This document shows positions 1-7,942 of a DNA stretch of 64,000 nt, piece by piece. The translations under genes were made by a program, and so were the position numbers. Within the stretch, counting starts at the first letter, position 1; the number at the start of each line of letters is the position of its first letter. Source of the stretch: Thermocatellispora tengchongensis (GTDB lineage Bacteria > Actinomycetota > Actinomycetes > Streptosporangiales > Streptosporangiaceae); NCBI RefSeq assembly GCF_014202315.1, contig NZ_JACHGN010000003.1, positions 1-64,000 on the forward strand. Reading direction: 5' to 3'. The notes beneath the pieces were generated by a model. The model did not search any database. It was given only the letters and a program-made list of their open reading frames with translations, and had not been told where the DNA came from.

Positions 1-2
1 CA

Positions 3-67
3 GGGTCGTGTCTTCCCTCGTCGCTCCGGTCGCTTCGCTCCCTGCGCTCCTCCTCCAGACACGACCC
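3..67. repeat. Inverted repeat near window start
   Basis: The arms GGGTCGTGTCT (3-13) and AGACACGACCC (57-67) are perfect 11-base complements around a C/T-rich 43-base loop. A second compact hairpin, GGCGCCCC-cgta-GGGGCGCC, lies at 131-150. No T-run follows either one. No gene is credible in bases 1-225. The hairpins may end transcription of the MarR-GNAT gene, which runs leftwards into this region, or of a gene outside the window. Confidence 0.4.
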
Positions 68-225
68 GCGCCCAAGCCACCACAACCCCGTCACCGAACC
101 CTTCTGGGAAACCCGCCCACCCGGGCACAAGGCGCCCCCGTAGGGGCGCCTGAGCCGGGGGCGCCGGCCGTTCGCGTCCGGTCGCGGCGCCCCCGGGGTC
201 TGGGACGCTACCCAGGCGGTGGCGG

Positions 226-1140
226 CTACACTTCTCGCTCGTAGATCTGCTCGACCACGGGCTTGCCGGCCTCCTCGCCCGGGTACTCCTCCACCAGCTC
301 GAAGCCGGCCGCGAGGTAGATCTTGCGGGCGCTGGCCAGGGCGTCTCTCGTCCAGAGCATGATGCGCTTGTAGCCCGCCTCCCGGGCGAAGCGGAGGCAC
401 TCGTCCACCAGGCGGGCGCCGATGCCCATGCCGCGGGCGGCGGGATCGACGAGGAGGAGCCGGAGCTGGGCGGTCTCGTCGTCCTTGCGGACGCAGAAGA
501 CGCAGCCCACGGGCTCGCCGTCCACCTCGGCGATCCAGGCCGACTCGCGGGCGGGGTCGAGGTTCGCCACGTAGTCGGCGACGATGCGGGCGACCAGGGC
601 CTCGAACTCGCGGCCCCAGCCGTACTCGCGGGCGTACAGGGCGCCGTGGCGGTGCACCACCCAGCCGAGGTCTCCGGCGCGGGGCGGGCGGATGACGTAC
701 GGGACGGCGGGGCGGCCGGTGTCGCCCAGGACGCGCTGGATGGTGCGCATGGCGGCCACCAGCCTGTCCTGGTCGTCCTCGGGGACCTTGGCGAGCAGCT
801 CGGCGATCTGGGTGACCGAGCGCCGGTCGAGCACCCCGAACATCTCGCGCCCGGCGGCGGTGAGCGTGATGACCTGACGGCGGGCGTCGGCGGCCGAGCG
901 CTCCTTGGCGACCAGGCCCTCGGACTCGAAGCGGGTGAGGATCCTGCTGAGGTAGCCCGCGTCGAGGCCGAGCAGGCGCCGCAGCTCGGCGGCCTCCGCG
1001 CGCCCCCGGGTGCCCAGCTCGAACAGCACGCGCGCCTCGGTGAGGGAGTAGGGCGTGTCGTGCATGTTGCCCTGGAGCAGCCCGATGACACCGGTGTAGA
1101 AGCGGTTGAACGCCCTGATCTCCGCCACGCGATCCTGCAT
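226..1140 (-). CDS. MarR-family regulator fused to GNAT acetyltransferase
   Basis: This encodes 304 residues in two parts. Residues 1-140 are a MarR winged helix (LTEARVLFELG, LDAGYLSRILTRFESEGLV and the wing RSAADARRQVITLT). Residues 150-304 are a GNAT domain with the acetyl-CoA motif VDPAARGMGIGARLVDECL. Fused MarR-GNAT proteins are known in actinobacteria and are thought to couple repression to acetylation, but no substrate can be read here. The ATG at 1138-1140 was chosen because GAGGAG lies just upstream of it; the frame stays open further upstream, but that part runs antisense through the epimerase gene. The gene lies 41 bases downstream of the epimerase gene on the same strand, with a MarR-like palindrome in the gap. 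Confidence 0.88.
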   Translation of the reverse strand: MQDRVAEIRAFNRFYTGVIGLLQGNMHDTPYSLTEARVLFELGTRGRAEAAELRRLLGLDAGYLSRILTRFESEGLVAKERSAADARRQVITLTAAGREMFGVLDRRSVTQIAELLAKVPEDDQDRLVAAMRTIQRVLGDTGRPAVPYVIRPPRAGDLGWVVHRHGALYAREYGWGREFEALVARIVADYVANLDPARESAWIAEVDGEPVGCVFCVRKDDETAQLRLLLVDPAARGMGIGARLVDECLRFAREAGYKRIMLWTRDALASARKIYLAAGFELVEEYPGEEAGKPVVEQIYEREV

Positions 1141-1163
1141 CCTTGCTCTCCTCAACGAATTGC

Positions 1164-1176
1164 TTGACGGAGTCAA
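1164..1176. promoter_or_regulatory. Candidate MarR operator (TTGACggaGTCAA)
   Basis: TTGAC and GTCAA form a perfect 5-base-arm palindrome with a 3-base spacer in the 41-base gap directly upstream of the MarR-GNAT start codon. Position and symmetry fit autoregulation by the MarR half of the downstream protein. This is inferred; no footprint is available. Confidence 0.5.
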
Positions 1177-1181
1177 AGGTA

Positions 1182-2045
1182 TCACTCGGGCAGCTCGCGG
1201 TCCACGAGAGGAAGGCGATATTCCGGGCGGAAGCCCAAGAGCCGGTCGCCGCGCGAGGTGTCGATGGGAACCGCCCTGCCGGGGAGCGGGCGGCGTACCT
1301 CCACGCCCGGGTAGTAGCGGCGCAACAGGGGCTCGGTCGGATAGGGCACCAGCGTCAGCGGGGCCGCCAGGTGGACCGCGTGCACCTCGCCGGGCCGCAC
1401 CGCGTCCAGCGCCGCCAGGCAGGCGCGGGCGGCGTCGCGCGTCTCCAGGTACGCCCACATGCTCGACGCCGCCAGGCCGGGGTCCTCGGCGCACTCCGCC
1501 GCGAACGCGCGCAGCCGCCCATCCCGCCCGCCCACGAACGGCAGCCGCAGCGCGATCACGCCCATGCCGTGCCGCCGGGCCATCATGCGGGCCGTCAGCT
1601 CGTCCACCTGCTTCGACAACGCGTACGGGTCCTCGGCCTGCGAGGGCAGGTCGTCGTCCACCGGCAGGTACGCCGGCCGCAGCCACCCGGCCGCGAACGG
1701 CAGCCCGGTGATCGCGTAGGAGCTCGCCAGGCACACCCGGCGCACCCCGGCCGCGCCCGCCTGCTCCAGCACCGTGAACGTGGCCAGGGTGTTGTTGCCG
1801 AACACCTCCTCCGGCGGGTTCAGCGTCGGCACCGGGATCGCGGCCAGGTGGATCACCGCGTCCACGCCCGCCACGGCCGCGCGGGCGGCCTTCACGTCGC
1901 CCGCGTCGCCTCTGATCACCCGCTCGGCGGGCAGGCCGCCCGGGTCCTCCAGCGTCAGCGCGTGCGCGGGGATTCCGCGCTCGGCCAGCAGGGCGAGCAC
2001 GGCCCGCCCGATGCGGCCCGCCGCCCCCGTGACCAGGACTCTCAT
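1182..2045 (-). CDS. NAD(P)-dependent epimerase/dehydratase (extended SDR)
   Basis: This 287-residue protein opens with the Rossmann motif TGAAGRIGRA (residues about 6-15) and carries the SDR catalytic pair in DPYALSKQVDEL (Tyr-x3-Lys). It therefore belongs to the extended SDR, UDP-glucose-4-epimerase-like superfamily. The exact sugar or lactone substrate is not evident. The ATG at 2043-2045 has GGGAGAG upstream. It diverges from a CE7 carbohydrate esterase across 77 bases that contain a 10-base palindrome, suggesting shared control of a sugar-use pair. The MarR-GNAT gene follows 41 bases downstream on the same strand. Confidence 0.85.
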   Translation of the reverse strand: MRVLVTGAAGRIGRAVLALLAERGIPAHALTLEDPGGLPAERVIRGDAGDVKAARAAVAGVDAVIHLAAIPVPTLNPPEEVFGNNTLATFTVLEQAGAAGVRRVCLASSYAITGLPFAAGWLRPAYLPVDDDLPSQAEDPYALSKQVDELTARMMARRHGMGVIALRLPFVGGRDGRLRAFAAECAEDPGLAASSMWAYLETRDAARACLAALDAVRPGEVHAVHLAAPLTLVPYPTEPLLRRYYPGVEVRRPLPGRAVPIDTSRGDRLLGFRPEYRLPLVDRELPE

Positions 2046-2078
2046 GATCTCTCCCGTTCCTGTCGCCACGTTGATTCC

Positions 2079-2088
2079 GTCATATGAC
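2079..2088. promoter_or_regulatory. Palindrome between divergent epimerase and esterase genes
   Basis: GTCATATGAC is a perfect 10-base palindrome in the short divergent spacer and could be an operator for both genes. It is short enough to occur by chance, although it is unusual in such GC-rich DNA. Confidence 0.25.
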
Positions 2089-2122
2089 ACGATGCGGCTA
2101 GTCCGCGATGTTTGGAGATGCC

Positions 2123-3103
2123 TTGCCACTGTTCGACCTGCCCTTGCCCGAGCTGCGCGCCTACCGTCCCGACCGCGACGAGCCCGCCGACTTCGACGAC
2201 TTCTGGAAGCGGACGCTCACCGAGGCCGAGGCGTTCGACCTGGCCGCCGAGTTCACGCCGTACGACGCGGGCCTCGGCTCGGTGGACGTCTACGACACCG
2301 CGTTCGCGGGCTGGCACGGGCACCGCATCAACGCCTGGTTCCTGGTGCCGCGCGGAGCCGGCGGGCCCGTGCCGTGCGTGGTGCAGTTCATCGGGTACGG
2401 CGGCGGGCGTGGCCACGCGCACGACCACACGGTCTGGCCGGCCGCAGGGTACGCCGTGCTCGTGGTGGACACCCGCGGCCAGGGCGGCGCCAGCCACCAG
2501 AGCCCCGGCGCGACCGCCGACCCCGACGGCGGCGACTTCGCCCAGGCGCCGGGCATGATGACCCGCGGCATCATGGACCCCGAGACGTACTACTACCGCC
2601 GCGTGTTCGCCGACGCCGCCCGCGCGGTGGACGTCGCCGCGGCGCACCCGGCCGTGGACGCCGGGCGGATCGTGGTCGCCGGCGGCAGCCAGGGCGGCGG
2701 CATCGCCCAGGCCGCGGCGGCGCTGCGTCCCTCGGTGGCGGCGGCGCTGATCGACGTGCCGTTCCTGACCCACTTCCGCCGCGCGATCGAGATCACCGAC
2801 CGCGACCCGTACGCCGAGCTGGTCCGCTTCCTGGCCACCCACCGGCACGCCGAGGAGCGGGTGCTGCGCACGCTGTCGTACTTCGACGGGGTCAACTTCG
2901 CCGCCCGCGGCACGGTGCCCGCCGTGTACTCGGTCGCGCTGATGGACGACATCTGCCCGCCCTCCACGGTCTTCGCCGCCTACAACCACTGGGCGGGCCC
3001 GAAGGAGATCTCCGTGTGGCCGTGGAACGGACACGAGGGCGGGGGCGGCGCGCAGCGTGAGCACAATCTCCGCTACCTTCGGCGGTTGTGGGCACTCGAC
3101 TGA
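2123..3103 (+). CDS. CE7-family acetyl xylan esterase / cephalosporin-C deacetylase
   Basis: This alpha/beta hydrolase of carbohydrate esterase family 7 (about 326 residues) removes acetyl groups from xylo-oligosaccharides or related esters. The sequence shows the CE7 N-terminus PLFDLPLPELRAYRP, the nucleophile elbow GGSQGGG, an Asp in ALMDDICPP and a His in WNGHEGGG, which together make the Ser-Asp-His triad. There is no signal peptide, so it is cytoplasmic, as usual for CE7. I chose TTG at 2123 because GGAG (2114-2117) sits at good spacing and the product then begins as CE7 proteins do. An ATG at 2108 in the same frame has no ribosome binding site. The 3' end overlaps the lactonase gene by 16 bases. 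Confidence 0.85.
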   Translation: MPLFDLPLPELRAYRPDRDEPADFDDFWKRTLTEAEAFDLAAEFTPYDAGLGSVDVYDTAFAGWHGHRINAWFLVPRGAGGPVPCVVQFIGYGGGRGHAHDHTVWPAAGYAVLVVDTRGQGGASHQSPGATADPDGGDFAQAPGMMTRGIMDPETYYYRRVFADAARAVDVAAAHPAVDAGRIVVAGGSQGGGIAQAAAALRPSVAAALIDVPFLTHFRRAIEITDRDPYAELVRFLATHRHAEERVLRTLSYFDGVNFAARGTVPAVYSVALMDDICPPSTVFAAYNHWAGPKEISVWPWNGHEGGGGAQREHNLRYLRRLWALD

Positions 3104-4086
3104 TCTACATCGGCGGATACACGCAGGGCGCCGGCGGTTCCGGTACCGGCATCACCAGCCTGCGCAAGGAGCTCGACGGACGCTTCGTCGAGCTGGCCAG
3201 GACGACGGCCTCCGCGCCGTCGTTCCTGGCCCTGCACCCCCGCCTCCCGGTCCTGTACGCGGTGGGCGAGGGCGCGGACGGCACCGTCTCCGCCTTCGCC
3301 CGCCACTCCGACGGGACCCTGGCGCATCTGGCCACCCGCCCGAGCGGCGGGGCGCAACCCTGCCACCTCGCCGTGGACCCGCAGGGCGCCTGGCTCGCGG
3401 TGGCCAACTACGGCGACGGCACGCTCGGCGCGTACCGGCTCGACGAGCACGGCGCCATGGTCGGCAAGCCGCGTCTGTTCCGGCACACCGGCACCGGCCC
3501 CGACCCCGAGCGGCAGGAGTGCCCGCACGCCCACCAGGTCGTCTTCGGCCCCGACGGCACGCTGTACGTCAGCGACCTCGGCACCGACGAGATCCGCCGC
3601 TACTCCGTCGGCGACGAGATCGCGCCGCACCCGGCCGGCCACGTCCGCGTGTCGCCGGGCATGGGGCCGCGGCACATGGCGTTCCTGGCCGGCCGCTGGT
3701 ACGTCAGCGGCGAGCTGGACGGCAGCGTCCGCGCCTACGACGAGTCGTGGACCGAGGTCGCGGTGGGCCGGGCCGGCGCGAGCGGGGCCGCCAACCTGCC
3801 CTCGCACCTGGAGGTCTCGCCCGACGGCCGGCACGTCTACGTCGCCAACCGCGGCCCCGACACCATCACCACGCTGCGGGCGGACGACCTGTCGCACGTG
3901 GCCGAGACCCCCTGCGGCGGCGCGTGGCCGCGCCACTTCGCCACCGCCTGGGACCGCATGTACGTCGCCTGCCAGCACTCCGACGCCGTGACCGTGCTGC
4001 CGCTGCACCGCGGTGTGCCGCAGGCCCCGGAGGAGACCCTGGACCTGCCGACGCCGAGCTGCGTGCTGTTCGACCCCGACTTCTGA
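3088..4086 (+). CDS. Lactonase family protein (Pgl-type beta-propeller)
   Basis: This encodes 332 residues of the seven-bladed propeller family that includes E. coli 6-phosphogluconolactonase Pgl. Visible family features are the start IYIGGYTQG, repeated blade motifs such as FLALHPRLPVLYAVGE and HLEVSPDGRHVYVANRG, and HQVVFGPDGTLYVSDLG. The role is probably hydrolysis of a sugar lactone; whether it is the pentose-phosphate enzyme cannot be decided by sequence. The GTG start lies inside the end of the esterase gene (16-base overlap), so the two are probably co-translated. It converges with glpK across 17 bases. Confidence 0.85.
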   Translation: MGTRLIYIGGYTQGAGGSGTGITSLRKELDGRFVELARTTASAPSFLALHPRLPVLYAVGEGADGTVSAFARHSDGTLAHLATRPSGGAQPCHLAVDPQGAWLAVANYGDGTLGAYRLDEHGAMVGKPRLFRHTGTGPDPERQECPHAHQVVFGPDGTLYVSDLGTDEIRRYSVGDEIAPHPAGHVRVSPGMGPRHMAFLAGRWYVSGELDGSVRAYDESWTEVAVGRAGASGAANLPSHLEVSPDGRHVYVANRGPDTITTLRADDLSHVAETPCGGAWPRHFATAWDRMYVACQHSDAVTVLPLHRGVPQAPEETLDLPTPSCVLFDPDF

Positions 4087-4103
4087 GCGCGCGTGCCCGC
4101 CGC

Positions 4104-5573
4104 TCAGGCCCAGGCGGAGGCGCGGGTCACGGCCTTCCGCCAGCGGGCGTAGGAGTCGTCGTCGCGCCCGCCGGGCTCGAAGCGCCGGTCCAGGCGCCAG
4201 GTCTTGCGCAGCTCGTCGGCGCTGCTCCACAGCCCCGCGCCCAGGCCGGCCAGGAAGGCGGCGCCGAGGGCGGTGGTCTCCTGCACGACCGGGCGCTCCA
4301 CGGGCACGCCGAGCTGGTCGGCCTGCATGCTCATCAGCAGGTCGTTGGCGCTGGCGCCGCCGTCGGCCTTGAGCACCGGCACCGGCAGGCCGGCGGCGCC
4401 GGTCATGACCTCGACCACGTCGCGGACCTCGAACGCGATGGCCTCCAGCGTCGCCCGCACGAGGTGGGCCCGGCCGGTGCCGCGGGTGATGCCGAGGATG
4501 GCGCCGCGGGCGTCGGCGTCCCAGTGGGGGGCGCCGAGGCCGGTGAGCGCGGGCACGAACACCACGCCGCCGGAGTCGGGCACCGTGCGCGCGACGGCCT
4601 CCGACTCCGCGGCCGTGTTGATCAGGCCCAGCCCGTCGCGCAGCCACTGGACGGCGGCGCCGGTCACGAAGATCGCGCCTTCGAGCGCGTAGGTGATCTC
4701 ACCGGACGGCGTCTGCCAGGCGACGGTGGTGAGCAGCCCGGCCTCGGAGCGCACGATCTCGGAACCGGTGTTGATCAGCACGAACGAGCCGGTGCCGTAG
4801 GTGCACTTCACGTCGCCGGGCTCGAAGCAGGTCTGGCCGAACAGCGCCGCCTGCTGGTCGCCGGCCACCCCGCTGACCGGCAGGTCGAGGCCGAGGAACG
4901 CCGCCGGGTCGGTGCGCCCGATCTCGCCGAAGTTGGGCACGATCTCCGGCAGCGCCGTCATCGGCACCCCGAACAGCGCGCACAGCTCCTCCGACCAGCC
5001 GCGCTCCTCCAGGGAGTACAGCAGGGTGCGCGAGGCGTTGGACGGGTCGGTGACGTGCCGCGCGCCGCCGGTCATCCGGGCGATGAGGTAGGAGTCGACG
5101 GTGCCCAGCACGGTGCTGCCGGAGGTGACGCCCGCCCACGCCCGCGGGTCGTGCTCGGCCAGCCAGGTAAGCTTGGTGCCGGTGAAGTAGGGGTCGAGCC
5201 GCAGCCCGGTCAGCTCGGCCACCCTCGGCTCGTGCCCCTCCTCGCGCAGCCGGGAGCACACGCCGGACGTGCGCCGGTCCTGCCAGACGATGGCCGGGCG
5301 CGGCGCGGCCAGGCTCGCCCGGTCCCACAGCACCGCGGTCTCGCGCTGGTTGGTGATGCCCACGCAGCCGGGCGCGGAGGAGGCGGCGTCGAGCGCCTCG
5401 CGGCACGCGGCCAGCGTGGCCTGCCAGATCTCCTCCGGCACGTGCTCCACCCAGCCCGGCCGGGGGAAGTGCTGGGCGAACTCCCGGTAGCCGCGTGACT
5501 CGATCCGCCCGTCGCCGGACACCACCAGCGCGGTGACCCCGGTCGTGCCCGCGTCGATCGCCAGAACACTCAT
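4104..5573 (-). CDS. glpK: Glycerol kinase
   Basis: A 489-residue FGGY-family kinase that phosphorylates glycerol to glycerol-3-phosphate in the cytoplasm. Evidence is the N-terminal phosphate-binding loop DAGTTGVTALVV, the glycerol-site segments GITNQRETAVLWD and WQDRRTS, the block GVAGDQQAALFGQTCF, the run KCTYGTGSFVLINTG, and the C-terminal ADGGASANDLLMSMQADQL. The ATG at 5571-5573 is favoured because GAGGAG lies 5 bases upstream; a GTG two codons earlier is too close to that site. A palindrome matching the DasR operator core lies 16 bases upstream of the start. No glpF or glpD is adjacent. Confidence 0.95.
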   Translation of the reverse strand: MSVLAIDAGTTGVTALVVSGDGRIESRGYREFAQHFPRPGWVEHVPEEIWQATLAACREALDAASSAPGCVGITNQRETAVLWDRASLAAPRPAIVWQDRRTSGVCSRLREEGHEPRVAELTGLRLDPYFTGTKLTWLAEHDPRAWAGVTSGSTVLGTVDSYLIARMTGGARHVTDPSNASRTLLYSLEERGWSEELCALFGVPMTALPEIVPNFGEIGRTDPAAFLGLDLPVSGVAGDQQAALFGQTCFEPGDVKCTYGTGSFVLINTGSEIVRSEAGLLTTVAWQTPSGEITYALEGAIFVTGAAVQWLRDGLGLINTAAESEAVARTVPDSGGVVFVPALTGLGAPHWDADARGAILGITRGTGRAHLVRATLEAIAFEVRDVVEVMTGAAGLPVPVLKADGGASANDLLMSMQADQLGVPVERPVVQETTALGAAFLAGLGAGLWSSADELRKTWRLDRRFEPGGRDDDSYARWRKAVTRASAWA

Positions 5574-5588
5574 CGACACTCCTCACGT

Positions 5589-5600
5589 TGGTCTAGACCA
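5589..5600. promoter_or_regulatory. DasR/GntR-type operator core (TGGTCTAGACCA)
   Basis: This perfect 12-base palindrome matches the core of the DasR-responsive element known from Streptomyces (TGGTCTAGACCA). DasR is a HutC-type GntR repressor that senses glucosamine-6-phosphate. It lies just upstream of the glpK ribosome binding site and within the glpK/PFK divergent region, so it should repress glpK and could affect the PFK gene. The regulator is not in this window. Confidence 0.7.
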
Positions 5601-5710
5601 TTGGTGCGACCTGGGGCACAATGCCTGGGTCGGGAGGGTCGGAGACCCACATCGGCCGTGCCGCTCTTTTCATAGAGTCTGGCTGTGTAACCCATTGAGA
5701 GGAAACCCGG

Positions 5711-6736
5711 ATGCGTATTGGAGTGCTCACAGGCGGTGGCGACTGCCCCGGCCTCAACGCGGTGATCCGTGCGGTCGTCCGCAAGGGCGTGAGCGTGTAC
5801 GGCCACGAGTTCGTCGGTTTCCGCGACGGATGGCGCGGCCCGCTCGAAGGCGACACCATGCCGCTGGACATCCAGGCGGTGCGGGGGATCCTGCCCCGTG
5901 GTGGAACGATCCTCGGCTCCTCACGCACCAATCCTATGAAGATCGACGGCGGTGTGGACCGCATCCGCGGCAACCTGGAGTCGTCGGGTGTCGACGCCCT
6001 CATCGCCATCGGCGGCGAGGACACGCTGGGCGTCGCCAAGCAGCTCTACGACCGCGGCGTGAACGTCATCGGCGTGCCCAAGACGATCGACAACGACCTC
6101 AACGCCACCGACTACACCTTCGGCTTCGACACCGCCGTCAACATCGCCATGGAGGCGATCGACCGGCTGCACACCACGGCCGAGTCGCACCACCGCGCCC
6201 TGATCTGCGAGGTCATGGGCCGCCACGCGGGGTGGATCGCGCTGCACGCCGGCATGGCGGCCGGCGCCAACGTGATCCTGATCCCGGAGAAGCCCTTCGA
6301 CATCGACCGCGTCTGCGAGTACGTCGAGAGCCGGTTCAAGACCCGCTACGCGCCGATCATCGTGGTCGCCGAGGGCGCCCACCCGCTGGAGGGCCAGATG
6401 GCCCTGCAGACCGGCGAACTGGACGCGTTCGGCCACGTGCGCCTGGGCGGCATCGGCGACCAGCTCGCGCAGGAGATCGAGAAGCGCACCGGCAAGGAGG
6501 CCCGCACCACCGTGCTCGGCCACATCCAGCGCGGCGGCACCCCGACCGCGTTCGACCGCGTGCTCGCCACCAGGTTCGGGCTCCAGGCCATCGACGCGGC
6601 CAACGACGGCGACTTCGGCAAGATGGTCGCGCTGCGCGGCACCGAGATCGTCCGTGTCGGCCTGGACGAGGCGACCAAGGAGCTCAAGACCGTGCCGGTC
6701 TCGCGTTACGAAGAAGCCGAGGTCTTCTTCGGCTGA
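5711..6736 (+). CDS. pfp: 6-phosphofructokinase, probably pyrophosphate-dependent
   Basis: This 341-residue PFK has the glycolytic core TGGGDCPGLNA (residues 7-17), TIDND (125-129, with catalytic Asp127), MGRHAGWIAL and the C-terminal HIQRGGTPTAFDR. It phosphorylates fructose-6-phosphate. At the phosphodonor site it reads GGEDT (101-105) and PKTIDND, so Asp104 and Lys124 occupy the E. coli positions that are both Gly in the ATP enzyme. Asp104 plus Lys124 is the known signature of PPi-dependent PFKs, such as that of Amycolatopsis methanolica. The ATG at 5711 follows GAGAGG. It diverges from glpK. The last 15 bases, including the stop codon, are perfectly duplicated in tandem. Donor use is inferred. 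Confidence 0.9.
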   Translation: MRIGVLTGGGDCPGLNAVIRAVVRKGVSVYGHEFVGFRDGWRGPLEGDTMPLDIQAVRGILPRGGTILGSSRTNPMKIDGGVDRIRGNLESSGVDALIAIGGEDTLGVAKQLYDRGVNVIGVPKTIDNDLNATDYTFGFDTAVNIAMEAIDRLHTTAESHHRALICEVMGRHAGWIALHAGMAAGANVILIPEKPFDIDRVCEYVESRFKTRYAPIIVVAEGAHPLEGQMALQTGELDAFGHVRLGGIGDQLAQEIEKRTGKEARTTVLGHIQRGGTPTAFDRVLATRFGLQAIDAANDGDFGKMVALRGTEIVRVGLDEATKELKTVPVSRYEEAEVFFG

Positions 6737-6775
6737 GTCTTCTTCGGCTGATCGTTTCCGCGGTGATCCGATTTC

Positions 6776-6813
6776 GCGTACGGCCCGTGCCCGCGTGGCG
6801 GCGGGCCGTACGC
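6776..6813. terminator. Terminator-like hairpin between converging genes
   Basis: GCGTACGGCCCG (6776-6787) and CGGGCCGTACGC (6802-6813) form a perfect 12-base stem with a 14-base loop, placed between the converging PFK and MHYT genes. There is no clear T-run, as is common in actinobacteria. Confidence 0.6.
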
Positions 6814-6863
6814 ACTTCGCGGGGTGGAATTAGCCCGGAGTTTCCCCATATTCCGGCTGAATT

Positions 6864-7820
6864 TCACCGCGGACGCGAACGCGGCTGGAACATCGGGTTC
6901 GGCGGCTCGGCCGGATGCCCCGCCGCCGTTCCCGCCGCGCCGTCGCCGGGAAACGCGCCGCCGGCGTGGGGCGCGCCGCTCCCGTAGGACGCGCCATCGC
7001 CGCGGGCCGCGTTCACGCCGCCGTTCGCGCCGCTGTTCGCGCCGCTGTTCGCGTTCTCGCGCAGCCGGGCCATCAGCTCGGCCTCGTTGCGCAACTCCCG
7101 CTCGCTCGGCGACAGCAGCACGGTCAGCAGCATGGCCATCGTGAGCAGGCTGATCCCGACGATCATCGGGAGCAGGAAGTCGATGCCCTCCGCGCCCGCC
7201 GGTGTGCCGTGCGACTCGCCGGGCCGTACCGAGATGGCGAACATGCCGGTGTAGTGCATGCCGCTCACGGCCACGCCCATGATCAGGGCGGCGGCCCCGG
7301 TGGCGAGCGCGCCGCGCACGCGCAGCGTGAACCACAGCGCGACCGTGGCGGCCACGACCGCGATCAGCACCGACAGGGCGACCACGAGCGGGTCGTAGTC
7401 GAGGTGGGCGTTCATCCGCATCGCGTACATGCCCAGGTAGTGCATGCCGGCCACCCCCAGGCCGGTCAGCAGGCCGCCGCCGAGCAGCGGCGCGAGGCGC
7501 GCGCCGCCGTACGACACCAGGACCATGCCCGCGCCGACCACGACGACCGCGAGCACGGCCGAGGCCGCGGTGAGCCACACGTCGTAGCGGATCTGGGTGC
7601 CGGCGACCTGGAAGCCCATCATCGCGATGAAGTGCATCACCCAGATGCCGGTGCCGCCGATGGACAGCGCGGCGCCGAGCAGCCAGCGTATTCGGGACGC
7701 GCCTTCCGTTCCCCGCGCCCGGGAGGCGAGCAGCAGGCCGAGCATGCAGCCGATGCTCGACATGATGTAGGCGAGCACCGGTGTGAGGGCCCCGGCGGAA
7801 AAGTGATTGATATGCGACAT
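6864..7820 (-). CDS. MHYT-domain integral membrane sensor
   Basis: About 318 residues with seven predicted membrane helices in the first 240. The MHYT signatures are visible as WVMHFIAMMGF, GMHYLGMYAMR and GMHYTGMFAI. MHYT domains are proposed to bind a metal such as copper and to sense oxygen, CO or NO. The C-terminus (from about residue 255) is a cytoplasmic Gly/Ala/Asn-rich low-complexity tail with runs such as NSGANSGANGG. It has no GGDEF, EAL or kinase output domain, so any output partner is separate. The ATG at 7818-7820 gives a start directly before the first helix, although the ribosome binding site is weak. It diverges from a sensor kinase gene. Confidence 0.82.
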   Translation of the reverse strand: MSHINHFSAGALTPVLAYIMSSIGCMLGLLLASRARGTEGASRIRWLLGAALSIGGTGIWVMHFIAMMGFQVAGTQIRYDVWLTAASAVLAVVVVGAGMVLVSYGGARLAPLLGGGLLTGLGVAGMHYLGMYAMRMNAHLDYDPLVVALSVLIAVVAATVALWFTLRVRGALATGAAALIMGVAVSGMHYTGMFAISVRPGESHGTPAGAEGIDFLLPMIVGISLLTMAMLLTVLLSPSERELRNEAELMARLRENANSGANSGANGGVNAARGDGASYGSGAPHAGGAFPGDGAAGTAAGHPAEPPNPMFQPRSRPR

Positions 7821-7942
7821 GAGACGGACATTCTGTGAAGTGAGGGCTTTTAGCGCAGTATGGCGGAGAACATGAGCCGGGGTCACGTCTCTGACCTGAT
7901 CATTTGACTAACGGAAGTCATGTACCGGGAAATGAGTGATCG

